Shown here one piece after another: positions 48,083 through 60,700 of a stretch of 64,000 bases of DNA (the first letter of the stretch is position 1; the number at the start of each line of letters is the position of its first letter). The notes beneath the pieces were generated by a model. The model was not told where the DNA came from. It ran no database searches and worked only from the letters and a program-made list of their open reading frames with translations. Both the position numbers and the translations under genes were made by a program. Source of the DNA: Antitrichia curtipendula (Eukaryota; Streptophyta; Bryopsida; Hypnales; Leucodontaceae); NCBI GenBank assembly GCA_951230915.1, contig OX579633.1, forward strand, positions 24,276,574 through 24,340,573. The letters are read 5' to 3'.

Positions 48083-51000
48083 ATGCCGGCAGAAGGAGAT
48101 CCACAAGCACCAAGAGTCAATGCTATACTTGAGCCTCTTTCTCAAAATCAACTTGAATTAGAGTTGCATGGATTTTTGAAGAAGGAGACTGTGAATACTT
48201 CTTCTCGTCTTGAGCGCTTGAGGTATCAACCACGAGCTAAATCAAAGATCAACATTCCTTTATGCCGTATGATATCTCTACCGGTGGTGAGGCCTTTCTT
48301 GAAGAATGATGTCATGAATTTAGCTGCACACTTTGTTACTTGTGGTTATATGGAAGGAAATGGCGTTTTCTATGTTGCCTTGGAGAACAATGAAGGAAAG
48401 ACAGTGGATGTCATGGATGACATTATCAAAACCTGGAGTCCAAATTGGCTGAGAGCAAATGCTGCATTTGAGAGAGAATTGCAAAACGATGAAGATCTCA
48501 AAGTTTTCTCTGGCAAGATGTTCATGGTATGGGATGGAAACCATCGTTTGCAAGCATGGTTACCTCTTATCAACCGAGATCATACGGACGACTTTCAATG
48601 GCATTATGCGGTTGAAAGTATCATTTTGGAAGTCAAAGGGGATGTTGCAACTACATTGACAGCATTACATGAAGTCAATTGGTATTTTCTTATCATCCTT
48701 GATGAATTTCCATTTTATTCAAGTCTTCCGTTTCCAATGTTTGTTCACTTTGAATCATTATGTCCTACCTTCTTTTAATTGAATGTTTAATTTATATGAT
48801 TTAATATAATAAATTTTGTTTTGGCAGGCGAAACCAGAAGTCCCATGTTTCCATAAATCTTGTTCACAAGCTCTATCGCATTCATAATATTGCCGGGCAG
48901 CCACTGTTGTATTTTGAGAAACTTGTTTCTAAGGAGGATCTTGCTGCAGCTGAAGCCAAGCAAAAATCAAAACACAGGACTTGGTTCACTCTAACTATTG
49001 AGGCTCTAAATGGAGTCTTGTACCAGGTTTACTTCTTTATTTCCTTTTCTACTTTTCATATTTTCTTGAATGTTTAGGCTTCTTGACATTAGTTCTTCTT
49101 TTTAATTTGATTTCATATCCCTTGTTCTCCTATGCAAAATATTTGTTCTCATGAACATTTATGTTTATTTTTAAATTTTCTTTACGTTGTGCAGCAAGAG
49201 TTGAGGGATGCTGCTGCTGCTGCTCAAAGAAAATTCTATGAAAAGTATCCCGATTCCGCGGATTGGACTTCAACTGCAGTTTCTGAGTGGGTCTCCAAAG
49301 CTATTGATAAGGTCAAGGTGGCTTCTCATTCCGAATTGAAGAAGTAGCTTCCCATTGCAGATCCAAAACATACGATTGCATTTTTGGAGCAAGTCAAGCT
49401 TCACTATGAAACTCATGACGACAATCCGGAGATGACCCAAGAGAAACTTTGGATGTTGGCAACTTCAGCAATGGATACTTCCATGAAGATCAAGTGGCTT
49501 GAGAGATGGAACAAGTCTCCTTCTCTTCGTGAGGCTCTCAAGTTCCCTAAACCAAAATTCAGTGACCTTGAATTTCCAGAGTGGCTTCATAAAGCTACAT
49601 GGTGGGCTCAAGTAAGTACTTATCTTTCTTTCCTATAGTTTTAGTATTAATTCTAACACCATATTCATTACATATTTGTTATTTCCAATCTCTGATTTCA
49701 AATACTGTTCAGGTCCAGTCCACCTGATCTGCACCAGAGTTTGAGAAACTGGAATGTTGAAGTGATGATAACTTACTCAGATTTTGTCCAAACTGGGCAT
49801 ATAAGGTGTTTTTTGACATCTACCGATTCGGTAGATGTCAAAAAACACCTTATATGCCCAGTTTGGACAAAATCTGAGTAAGTTATCATCACTTCAACAT
49901 TCCAGTTTCTCAAACTCTGGTGCAGATCAGGTGGACTGGACCTGAACAGTATTTTCTCAAATTCACTAAAGTCTTTCATTACAATGAATATGGTGTATTC
50001 TTTGAACCTTGTGGATCAATCAAAACATTCTTCTAATTTACAATTTATGTGCATGGCAGTTGGCTATTGAGACCGAAAAACTCTTCAATGCTACAGTGGC
50101 TGAGTTGGACGTATCTATTAACTATCTTCCTGATGGTATGGATCCTTTGCCTACCATTTTTGATTATGTGGAGACTATGCGCATATTGTTGTGGGATACT
50201 GCATTTTTCCGTGAGTTTGCTGTGGATAAGGGGGTTCACAAGAATAATAAGATAGAGAAGCAACTCAACTTCAAGTCAGCCATGCAAAGGGTGCTTTATA
50301 GATACTTCAAGTATGTCCTCTTCCCTGCCAAAGCCATTTCCAAGACTCCCACTTTCTTTGCCAATTATTTGGACAAAGAAAGTGAAGAGTGTATGTTCAC
50401 AGAGGGGATCATGGCATCTTGGGATCCCATACATTGGGAAAAATGTGGGTGGTATTTGGATTGTCCCCTCAAAAGACCACCAACTTTTGATATTGTCCTT
50501 CGAGATTCTATTGAGCCCGCCTTCAAGGGTACAGCTATAGATGTTCCTAAGAAAGTAGATAAGGAGGCAACCAAGAAGACCAGGAAGACCAGGTTAAAGA
50601 AGTTGGTGGTTGAATTTGATGATTCCAGTGAAGATGTACTAGTTCAAGACACTATCAAGAGCCTTGTGGTTACTGGACCTTCATCTTCGAATGTTGAAGC
50701 TACACTCCCTGCTTTAAAGCGCCAGAAGACGTCTTCTACTCCCGTAGTTTTAGTACCAACCTCCTCTCCTATTTTTGAGCTACCTCCCAAGCTTAAAGGT
50801 ATGAGGAGTACATTGGCTCCTTTGTCTACCAATCATACATCTTCTGATCTAATCTTGAACGATTCTTTTGTTAGAATCATTGAAGAAAAAAAGAAGAATG
50901 GTACATTTGGAGTACCATATGAGAACATTGTGGCTTTTTTCTCAAAGGTTAGTTTATTTGTTTTATTTCCATCTCATTTTGATTGTTATGTAATCTTACA

Positions 51001-52814
51001 TATTCTACATCATTTACATCTTCTCATTTTTGTTCTTCTTTGACATTGACATCTTCTATTATGAATTAACATTTTTGAAATTTATCTTTACAGGTTGGTG
51101 AAGGTAGAGAGTTCTTTTTTGATGGCAAAATCCAAAAGAGACCAGCTATAGACCTCATCATTGCAGAATATCCAGATGGTCTTCCAATTCCAGGGGTTTC
51201 AAATCCATCATCTAAAATTCCTCATTGGAATGCTAGCATTCTAAGTTTCCTCCAAGTAATGATGGCATTTTCTCTTACCTATCTTCATGATGATGGAGCA
51301 TTTCTTCTATTTTATCCTGACAGTTCCACAGTGAAGAGAGAAGTGGCTGGATTCTTCAAGAACTACAAGTTGAAGATCAAGGATGAGTGGACTATCATAA
51401 ATTGCTTACATTTGGCCAATCCTATGAATCCATCCAAATTTGTAAGTACTACTTTCAATCTTTTGTTTTTAGCTTTGATTCACTTGTAGATGTCATTTAT
51501 TTTGATTTCAAGTAACACCATATTCGTTATTTCCAATCTCTGATTTCAAATACTGTTCAGGTCCAGTCCACCTGATCTGCACCAGAGATTGGAAAACTGG
51601 AATGTTGAAGTGACGATAACTTACTTAGATTTTGTCCAAACTGGGCATATGAGGTGTTTTTTGACATCTACAGAATCTGTAGATGTCAAAAAACACCTCA
51701 TATGCCCAGTTTGGACAAAATCTAAGTAAGTTATCGTCACTTCAACATTCCAGTTTTCCAATCTCTGGTGCAGATCAGGTGGACTGGACCTGAACAGTAT
51801 TTTCTCAAATTCACTGAAGTCTTTTATTATAATGAATTTTGCGTTTAAATGTACAATCTAACTTGGTTTTAATTTTGATTTGCAGACTTTGAAGTTCAAG
51901 GCTTTGTTGTTGGTTCGATCATTTGCCTCTCCCATTGCTAGGCAACCTCAAGAGCTTCAGATTTCTATTGATCCCTCAATTCCTGAGGTTGATTTAACTA
52001 CAGATGACGTTCTCTTCAACACTATTACGACGACAACTCAATCACGTAGAAAGGAAGATGGCAAGCCATGGAGGGGTGCTAAGGAGAAGTCAAAGGTTCT
52101 CATGAAGCTTTTTGTTCATGGCTTGACCTCTACAAGTGGTATTGTGGCAGACATGACTGCCTCTACAGGTATTGTAATCTATATCATTGAATCATTGTTT
52201 TTTGTATTTTCTAATTTGATTTTTCTATCTACCCTTAAATTCTAATGTATTTGTAATGTCAATTTATTGTCTTATACAGGTTCTTCCATCAAAGCAGCTC
52301 ATTCATCTAATCGTCATATTTTAGCATTAGAAAGTGATGCCAAGCTCTTTGATGAGGTACTGAAGCCATTACAAACACCTACAATCATCTCCAAGGCTCT
52401 TGATTCTACTACCTCGGATGATGGTATGGAGATTGATGATGACTCTCCAATTGAAGATGTCGAACTACTTGACTTATGTGAGTAAGTTTTATTTTTATTT
52501 TTCAATAATTTCGATTCAAAGTTTTATATTTTGAATTTTAATTTGTTACTATATACTCAAACATATGATTTGTTGTTTGCAGTTGGATGAGTCCATCACC
52601 AAGACGCACTTTGCCTTTTTATCGACATCCTGGATTTCTTAGAAGTCTTTCTTTGAGTCCTTGTGGCCTACCTATTTATGCCGAACATTTAGCATTAGCT
52701 TATGTTGATGCTTCATCTGATTCATCTTCAATCTCTTTATCACCTCATAGATCTTATGATCCCAGAGTATGTTCTTATTTCGAACTCAGTGCATCTGAGT
52801 CAGACGATATTTGA
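48083..52814 (+). CDS. ParB-like plus DNA-methyltransferase-like fusion protein, one in-frame TAG
   Basis: Eight exons (48083-48681, 48828-49026, 49195-49611, 50060-50947, 51094-51441, 51886-52168, 52280-52481 and 52583-52814) join in consistent phase and give about 1,055 codons. Residues 60-215 resemble a ParB/sulfiredoxin-like domain, with the MVWDGNHRLQAW signature at about 148-159. The C-terminal half resembles a class I SAM methyltransferase of the N4/N6 DNA type. A motif-IV position reads IDLIIAEYPDGLP (about 720-732), where active enzymes have (D/N/S)PP(Y/F/W). The strand DDGAFLLFYPDSS and a motif-I-like GIVADMTASTGSSIKAAH (about 901-918) follow. Both motifs are degenerate, so catalysis is doubtful. 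A single in-frame TAG is at 49,345-49,347. ParB-methylase fusions are common in phages. Here the gene is spliced and sits in a transposon, with hairpin MITEs in two introns. Confidence 0.6.
49661..49995. mobile_element. Foldback MITE in an intron, copy 1
   Basis: ACACCATATTCATTA at the left is matched by AATGAATATGGTGT at the right. The inner 49,701-49,826 and 49,828-49,953 form a palindrome with 126-bp arms centred on 49,827. It lies in the third intron of the ParB-like gene. Confidence 0.85.
51512..51845. mobile_element. Foldback MITE in an intron, copy 2
   Basis: Same family as the copy at 49,661. The inner palindrome is 51,549-51,801, centred on 51,675. It lies in the fifth intron of the same gene. 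Differences from copy 1 are mirrored on both arms. Confidence 0.85.
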
Positions 52815-53497
52815 GTTCAATTTCATGCTTTTATATTTGATTTCTATTTACTTTTTGTTTAACTAAATCTAACTATGCATGATGTGGCAAATGGCAACAA
52901 TTCCATTTGATGGCCTTCAACTTCACTTCATGTCCACATTGCCTTTGAGCTTGTCTATGCCCAAATTGTCTTGAGCTTATGATTCATTCATTAAATTTAC
53001 ATGAAGGTCAACAATTAAGACTACATTTATCACTTAATTATAAGCTCAAGACCATTGTTCATGCTCTAATGCTTGTAAAATTTTGCCTATCATTCAATTT
53101 ATATTCAATCTCTACAACCCATATTTATTGTCCCTTCTATTTTTAAATTGATAAATGTTCCCTTAAAATTTTGGTATTATGTTGCATTGTATTATTTTAA
53201 TATATATCTTGTACTGAGATATTCTAAACCACTATATACACCTATTTTCATTATGTGTTACATTCAAAAACCTCCTATTCTATAATATTTCATTTTTTAA
53301 AAATAGAATGGTTCAATTCTGGGGGGCAAAATCTCATAGGAATATATTCATTTGTTATTCATTTGGACTATAGATCCTTACATTTATTTCCACGGTCATA
53401 GGACTTGAACAAATTTAGGAATACTAAATGGATAAAAAAATGGAGGCTCACAGGCTCACAGGCTCTCAGGCTCACGCTCACAAGCTCACAAACTAGC

Positions 53498-53919
53498 ATC
53501 CCCGTCGCATAACAAGCCAGATGATGTCAGCCTGAGCTTGTGGTGCCTGGTTCTTGCAAGCTACACAAACCACGGCTACTCAGTCCAATTGGGTGTGGCG
53601 AAGAGGAGATCTCCGAGGATAATCTCTCTAGACAATTAAGATGAAATGATGAAGGAGATTCAAGAATCTAGACATAGTAATTCTCAACTTGCATTCCGTT
53701 AGATTACAATAGATTGCGTGAGGGACAACCCCCCTCATTGGGATTAAATATTGCTGCCACCGCTTTACCATAATTGCTATAACTACCCCTAGTGGTTATC
53801 TACATCCAGTTGTATGACGGAGTCATAACATTACCCCTCCTAAGGTCAATGTGATAGCTTTGAAAGATGCTAGTTGCGTGGTTTGTTCAGTCTTGCTACT
53901 TCAAGGTGGAGCATATGAA
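53498..53919. other. Non-coding junction
   Basis: Sequence between the transposon end and the chromovirus 3' coding end. It probably includes a remnant of the chromovirus LTR, but I could not match it to a second LTR. Confidence 0.35.
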
Positions 53920-55491
53920 ATTCCTTGACGATGTCTAGGGCGTTTTTTAAATTCTCGAAAGCTTCCTATGAATTTTGCTCAAGGCCATATCCTTCCCACT
54001 CCAGAAGATATTGAAGCTTCCTCCTCCGGCTGATTTTCGTGGAATCTATAATTTTTTGAACCTCCCACTCAATGTCTGATTCAAAGGAAATAACCGGTGG
54101 AGGTGGTTGTAGCCGGCGTCTTGTAATTGTGTCTTGATGATACCTTTCAAGTAGGGACTAATGAAACACGTCATGAATATGAAGTGATTTGGGTAGCTTT
54201 AATCAATAAACCAAGTTTGAAATTTTAGCTACCATTGAAAATGGACCCAAGAATTGTGCAGCCAAAGTCTTTGAGGGAGCTGTGGTAGCATTATTGTCAT
54301 GGCAAAGCAAGACTTTATTGCCAATGTTGAAAGAAGGTTGTTTTTGAATGCCTCTATTGTAATTTCATTTTGCTTGCTCATTTGAGATTTTAATGAGAAT
54401 TTTAACCTCCTCATGTATTTCCTATAGTTGCCAAATCCTTTGTTCTGTTGTTGGAACCACGGACGTTGTGAGTGCTGTAAATGATAACATAGGGTTGTAT
54501 CCATAAGTCACAAAAAAAGGTGAATATCCCGTGGCCAAGTGCAGGGAATTATTATATGCAAACTTGGCTATGGATAAGAGATCTAACTAGTTGTTTTGTC
54601 TTCTAGTAGTGAACATGCACAAATATTGCTCCGAAGTTTGGTTGACTTTTTCTGTTTGTCTGTTTGTCCGTTTGATTGTGGGTGGAAAGCGGTGGTTGGA
54701 GAAGATTGAATGCGAAGGAATTTGTAAATTCATTTCTTAAATTTGGACACGAAAATGGGCCCCCGATCCGATATCATCTGCTCTGGTGTTCCATGATGTT
54801 TCCAAATATTATGGAAATATAGCGTGGCGGTCCCATTAGAGTCAGTTGTTTCATTAGTTGGAATGAAGTGGGCAATCTTTGTATTTTTATCCACTACAAC
54901 CATAATAGAATCATAACCTTTACTCTTTGGCAGTTTCACAATGAAGTCATTTGATACCCGTTTTAAGGGAACTCCAAGGCTGGAATTGACTGTAATAATC
55001 CATATTGTGGTTGATGTGTAGGTTTAGAACATTGACATAAATCACAACCGTCGACATATCTATAAACATAATGTCTCATGGTTGGCCAGTAAAAATTCCT
55101 AGCAACAAGGTCTATGGTTTTAGCTCTTCATTGGTGTCCCGCTACAGGTGCATCATGTCTTGATCTTAATATCTGTTGCTGAAGTTCCTTGTCGTGTGGT
55201 ACAAAAAATTTATCTCAAAAACACAAAACCCCATTGGTCAATTTGTATGCCTGAAAAACGGCAGTGGGCGTCAATTTGAGCCTTATGTAGACCATTCATT
55301 AAAAACATTAATATTGGTTGTAGAATTTTGTCCTTGGTTGTCGCTATTTTGATGTTTTCTATGAAGCTTGCATTGGTGAAAACTTGTTCATATGATTCCA
55401 ACGTAGCTAGTCTGAGTAGTGGGCTTGAAACCTCATAATCTTCTTTTATAGTATCCGTTCGGCTCGAGAGCATGTCTGCTCTTCCATTCAA
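53920..55491 (-). pseudogene. chromovirus integrase and chromodomain remnant
   Basis: The integrase core shows SKGYDSIMVVVDKNTKIAHF, then LYFHNIWKHHGTPEQMISDR. A chromodomain follows near 54,000 (LQYLLEWEGYG). Stops and frame changes occur throughout. Confidence 0.75.
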
Positions 55492-55557
55492 TGAGCCCGG
55501 TCTATGTTGAATTTCAAAGTTAAACCCGAAAAGTAGCTCGAACCATCAAGCCTAATG

Positions 55558-56198
55558 TCAATTAAGCTGTTTCGTTGTTAGAAAATACTCAAGGTTTTTA
55601 TGGTCAGAAATTACTTGGATTTGATGCGATGAACCTTCAAGATATACCCGCCAATCTTGAAATGCCAACACAATGTTTAACAACTCTTTGTCATAAATAT
55701 TGTAGTTTTGTTCTATCGGTGACATTTTCAAGCTTTGATATGCACAAGGATGTAAATGCCCATCTTCTCTGCATTGTGATAAAATACCTTTGGTTACCAT
55801 ATCTGATCCATTAGTTTGAACTACAAAAGGATGTTCAAAATTGGAGAGAAGTAATATGTGTGGTTGCAAGAACCGAGAACAAAGTTCTTTTAATGCATTA
55901 ATGGCTTGAGGTGTCCATTCAAATTTGTGGTCTTTACGGATCAACATTGTAAGTGGAACCGCTATTTTTGAATAATTATAAATGAACCGGCGGTAAAAAT
56001 TCATAAATCTCAAGAAATCTTGGACTTCTATTATTGTTGTTGGTGTAGGCCATTCTTGAATAACTTGAACATTGTCCTTGCACATTTCCAATTCTTTTGT
56101 GGTCACAATTATGCCCAAAAATTCCATTGACTGACAATGAAATTGACACTTCAAAACCTTTGCATATAGCCCATGTTTTGAAGTTGTAAGAGAACTTC
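55558..56198 (-). pseudogene. chromovirus reverse transcriptase C-terminus and RNase H
   Basis: HGLYAKVLKCQFHCQSMEFLG, FLRFMNFYRRFIYNYSKIA, HKFEWTPQAINALKEL and YDKELLNIVLAFQDWRVYL are typical of the gypsy thumb/connection and RNase H. The frame is broken at its 5' side by the CACTA insertion. Confidence 0.85.
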
Positions 56199-58176
56199 CA
56201 CTACAACAAAACGAGTGTTTTATGACTGCAAAATATGATTGGCTGCAAAAATCACTGTAGATGACTGCAATATGATTGACATGAGTCATTACGGACAAGT
56301 CGCTTCGGACATCAGTCATATTGGTAGGAAGGTATAATTATCCATAATTAGCCGTATTTTTGCCAATAAAGCGTATATTTTGACTATTTGGAGGGGCTTG
56401 ATTTTTTTTTGAGTTGCCCAAGCAAATGAAAATAAATCCTACATGGCATGTGACTCCATATAGTCATATTTTTGGTTAACGTAGAATATAACTGCAGTCA
56501 TTCATATTTTTGGCTGATGTGAAATATGATTGCGGTCAGTCATATATTGAAAAACATGGAATATGATTGCAGTTAGTCATATTTTTGGTTGACGTGGAAT
56601 ATGACTGCGGTCAGTCATATTTTGGCAAACATGGCATATGACTTTGTAGATGTGAAATATGACTCTTATGAGTCATATTTTTGGTTGATGTGGTAGTTCA
56701 TATGGATGTTACTAATAATTTTATGACTAATTGCAGTCATATTTTTGAAAGCACAAAGTCATATTTTGATATGCATAACTATGAGCATTATGACTAAAGC
56801 TAGTTATATTTTGGTCAATATATATTATGAAATGTATCTCAAGCACGTGACATTCAAGATGATTGAGAATACTATTTTTTTAATTTGTGTATGGTCTATG
56901 ATTGAAGTAACTGAGGTCCAAAGTAGCTTCAATTACAAACTACAATCACATTTTCTATGCATTTTAAATAGACATGATACATTGAAATTATACATCAAAA
57001 TAATTTAACAATTGAATAAAAGACTTTATGTAGTTAAAAATGAATACATATGATTTTAGAGATATACTAGAGATAATCATAGCAGAGAGAGAGAATGTAA
57101 GAAGGAAAGCAACTCTCTTCATTGACATTTATTAGTCACCAATACAAAACATATATATCACAATGAATCATTCACAAAATCCAATAAGGCCTAAATTCTT
57201 TACAATAATATGAAGATGGCTCTATTGGGTTGCAAGTAGCCTCCAGTGACTTTGTTTCAACTTTTGGTGCCTACATAAACAATTAAAGAAATGGGAGGTT
57301 AATTTTTAGTGAATGAACAACAAAGTTCAACCTTCAAAGGCTTACAACTACACAAAATATGTAGTTCAAGTTTAGGGTAGGAAAAATAATAATGGTGATA
57401 GAAAAAACAAGAAGAAAAAATAGACAAGTACTAAGAGATAACAACAAGCAAGAGTTAAGATGCAACAAGAAACAAGAAGCAACAACTAAGACACAACAAG
57501 AAGAAACAAGAAGCAAGAATTAAAGAGCAACAAGAAGAAACAAAAAACAAGAACTAAGAAGAAGAAAGAGTTAAAATGCTAGAGAAAGAAAGAGCTTAGA
57601 TGCAACAACAAGAAATAAGAAACATGATTAGAACTAAGAAGCAACAAGAAAGAAGAGTTAAGATGCAACAAAAGACAACAACTAAAAAGCAAAAAATAAG
57701 AAGCAATAACAAGTATGAGCTAAGAGACAATAAAAGGCAAGTAAGAAGGGCCAAAAGAAGTAGCGGCTAGGATTTCAACCCCTAAAAAAGTGGTGACCAG
57801 ATTTCAAAATCCTAAAAAATAGATAAGTAGGATTTCAAAATTCTAAACAATGGCTTATCCAATTTTTTTTTGAATTGCCCATATTTTTCTTGGATTGTCT
57901 AAAGCAAAACAAAATTCACTACCACGAAAATATGACTGATAGTATGACTTAGCGTTCCCCAAGCATGTTCCCTACATTCCCTGTGAAGTACTTTGGTGTT
58001 CCTAATGGTCGTATAGTGTATACTTGTGAAGTAGAAGGCCCAAAAATAATTGATAGTCATATTTTGCAGTCATATTTTTCCTCAAGGTGTTGGCCTTCAA
58101 GAATATGACTGCAACCAGTCGTCAGTCATCTCCAATTATATTTTTGCAATCATAAAATATTCGTTTTCTTATAGTG
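56199..58176. mobile_element. Non-autonomous CACTA element
   Basis: 1,978 bp with CACTACAACAAAACGAGTG at one end and an inverted counterpart ending CGTTTTCTTATAGTG at the other. It is flanked by a 3-bp duplication TTC (56,196-56,198 and 58,177-58,179). Many subterminal 'atatgactgcagtcatattt'-type short repeats lie near both ends, as CACTA elements usually have. The middle is A-rich (AAGAAGCAACAAGAA repeats) and no transposase is present. Confidence 0.9.
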
Positions 58177-58650
58177 TTCTTGCACCACTGCTTGGTATTA
58201 TTCTTAATTTTTTGAAAATATAAGAATATTGTCCAAATAAATGACCATTGAAATATCAAGAAGGTCCCCCAAAATACTTTGCATGTATGCTTGAAATTGA
58301 GCTGGCGCATTTATTAACCCAAACGGCATGACTAAATATTCAAACAAGCCATACCTTGTTTTAAAATTTGTTTTAAATTCATGTCCACATGCCATTTGTA
58401 TTCTATGATATGCTTGCCTCACGTCTAGCTTGGTAAAAATAGTGGCTCCTACCAACTGATTAGTGAGTTCAGGAATCAAAGGTAATGGATAGAGATTTCT
58501 TACCATCACTTTGTTAAGGTTTCTATAATCCACACAAACTATAATTATAGAGCCATCTTTCTTCCGAGCGAATACGATTAATATTGAGACCGATGATTTG
58601 AATTGCCGAATTCAGTCCTTTCTCAAATTCTCTTCAAGATATCACCATAG
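58177..58650 (-). pseudogene. chromovirus reverse transcriptase N-terminal part
   Basis: MDYRNLNKVMVRNLYPLPLI, TIFTKLDVRQAYHRIQM, LFEYLVMPFGLINAPAQFQA and MVIYLDNILIFSKN. The catalytic YxDD is YLDN, with the second Asp lost. It continues into 56,198 once the CACTA element is removed. Confidence 0.85.
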
Positions 58651-59699
58651 CTCTTCTAATTCTGCTGGTGACATTGGTTGTAATCCCATATTGTGCGGTT
58701 TATGTCTTTTTTTGGATTCAATCTTCATATCTGTGGGAAAATGGTTTGGGAGCTCATTAGACTCTTCCTCACTAAAGGCCCCTGTAAGTCTTGGTATTCA
58801 AAAGGGATCTGCTCTTCAATGGATTTGGCCTTATTGTCGCTTGATAAATATGACACCTCCAAGGCATACAATTCCGCATATTTTGCCGACAAGCGGAATG
58901 CCGCAGCGGAGACCATGGCAAACTTTGGTGCCTCCAACTTGACTTTCACCTAGCTTGCTTGTATGGTTGGTTGGAGAGATCCAACTCCACCATGCACTCC
59001 TCTCTTATTCGGAATGCGTCGGCGACCCCTGCCACTGCATTCCTCCATGCAACGTCACAGACAAGTCTCTTGGCAATAATTTGAATCAAACGTCACTTCT
59101 TTCTGGCCCCACCGAATGGTGAGATCGTGAAAACCTAACCAAGGCATTTTTAGAATGCAAGGATACCTTCCTGTGTTTCTTATGTCATCAACAAGCAGCT
59201 CTTGATGACCGTCAATATTTAGGTTCAAAACAACTTCATGAGTAATAAGGCCATAATTAATTCTTCAACCATCTATCAACCTCACTTTTCTTCGAGTGGT
59301 CTTGAGCTTGGTTTCTGCCTAACATTTGCAGATAAAGTTAGGATGCACAAAGATCCCTACTGCCACAGAATCCACGAGGTTGCAAGATTTTACCAAATTG
59401 ATCGTGCACTCCAAAGTTAAATGCGACTCGGGAGCCTTCATAGCTCATAGATAAAGGTGTACCCCTGTCTCTTTCAATTATTTGGAACAATTGATTACCT
59501 CATCTTCTCCTACCTCATTACCTTTCAACTAGTGAAGATTATTATCCTCCAAGCCTAGATGCGTTTGAAAACTTGTCCCCATCCCTAGCATATCCTACCC
59601 CCTTGCGGTTGTTGTCGCCATTTGAATTGGACCAAGTACTGAGGAAGTGCAATTAGTCCTGAGCTTGGTCTCTTCCCAAGTCTAACATTTCCTCACCTG

Positions 59700-60692
59700 A
59701 TGTTCTTAGGGCAGAAATGGATAAGGGTTTAGAAGGATTGGTTGGGCATTTTGCTTGGTCATGCCCCACCAACACACAACCCCAATATTACCTTGTCGTT
59801 GGTACTCGAGGCACTCCGCAATAGTCCTTGCTAGCATTGTTGTCACATACATGGCATCAAATTCCATTGGGGTGGGATCCAAATCCCCTTGTTGCGTTGG
59901 AGCGTGTATAGTGTAGTCTCTTGAATTGGAAATGATGAAGAAAGGACGCCTATTTTGACGTCGAGACCACAATCATTCATCAATTCGAGTTATCATGGCC
60001 ATCCATTTGTGAAGCCTACACAGTTGGATTTCGGTCATCACTGTTGAGTCCAAAATCTCGTCCTTGAGGCCCCTATGGAATCTCGCCACCAAACTCGACT
60101 CATTCTAGTCTACTTGTGCCACATGCTCATTGAAGGTGGAGATATATGTGGACACCGACCCTATTTGTCAGATTCTCCTAAGGCAATCTTCAGCATTGTT
60201 CCTTTGATCTATATCTCCATAAACCAAAATTATCGCATCTCGAAAACTATCATCAAGCACCTGAAGTATGGACATCGCCCAATTTTGTGTTGCCTCTACC
60301 ATAGAGGATAAAGCGTATGCAATTTTATCTTCATCACAGCAATAGGTTTGTGGCTTACCTCTAAAGACCAACCAAAGTTGGGCAAACCACTTATATACTT
60401 CGCCACCTTCCCTTGCCCGAGAATTTATTAGGTGACACCACTTTAAGCTCACTACTTTCAAAATCCAAATTATCAAAAATATTCCCCCCATGATGAGTTC
60501 AATCATCCTCTCCCCTCGAAACCGAAGAACATGCAATATTCTGTAATATATCTGCATGTTTCGAAAGTTGCTGAACAAGTTGCAAAATGGCCTTATAAAA
60601 AATAGATTGTACCTGTTCCTTAATGAATACCGCCTATTTTGGCCCAATTCCTTCCGATAATGGACAACCCGCCTCTTTCCCAAACCCCTCAC
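59700..60692 (-). pseudogene. chromovirus gag remnant
   Basis: DKIAYALSSMVEATQNWAM and similar stretches fit a gypsy gag. A degenerate zinc knuckle (CLEYQRQGNIGVVC) lies near 59,790-59,840. Frame changes are present. Confidence 0.6.
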
Positions 60693-60700
60693 GTTTCATA

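Larger units (their letters stand above)
41561..53497. mobile_element. Large DNA transposon with GCTAGTATGTGAGC ends
   Basis: The left end, GCTAGTATGTGAGCATGTGAG, is matched inverted by GCTCACAAGCTCACAAACTAGC at the right. Both ends carry clusters of GTGAGC/GCTCAC subterminal repeats. Between them lie one transposase-like gene (minus, 42,121-45,735) and one ParB-like/methyltransferase-like gene (plus, 48,083-52,814). Imperfect direct repeats (CCCCGTC...CGCATAAC) lie outside both ends, but a clean target duplication is not resolved. About 11.9 kb. Confidence 0.55.
53920..60700 (-). mobile_element. Decayed Ty3/gypsy chromovirus, minus strand
   Basis: Read on the minus strand in order: gag (60,692-59,700), reverse transcriptase (58,650-58,177 and 56,198-55,560), RNase H, integrase (about 55,490-54,230), and a chromodomain (about 54,090-53,920). 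The chromodomain reads EVQKIIDS...KLQYLLEWEGYG. It has many frame changes and is split by a CACTA element. The chromodomain places it among chromoviruses. Confidence 0.8.
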
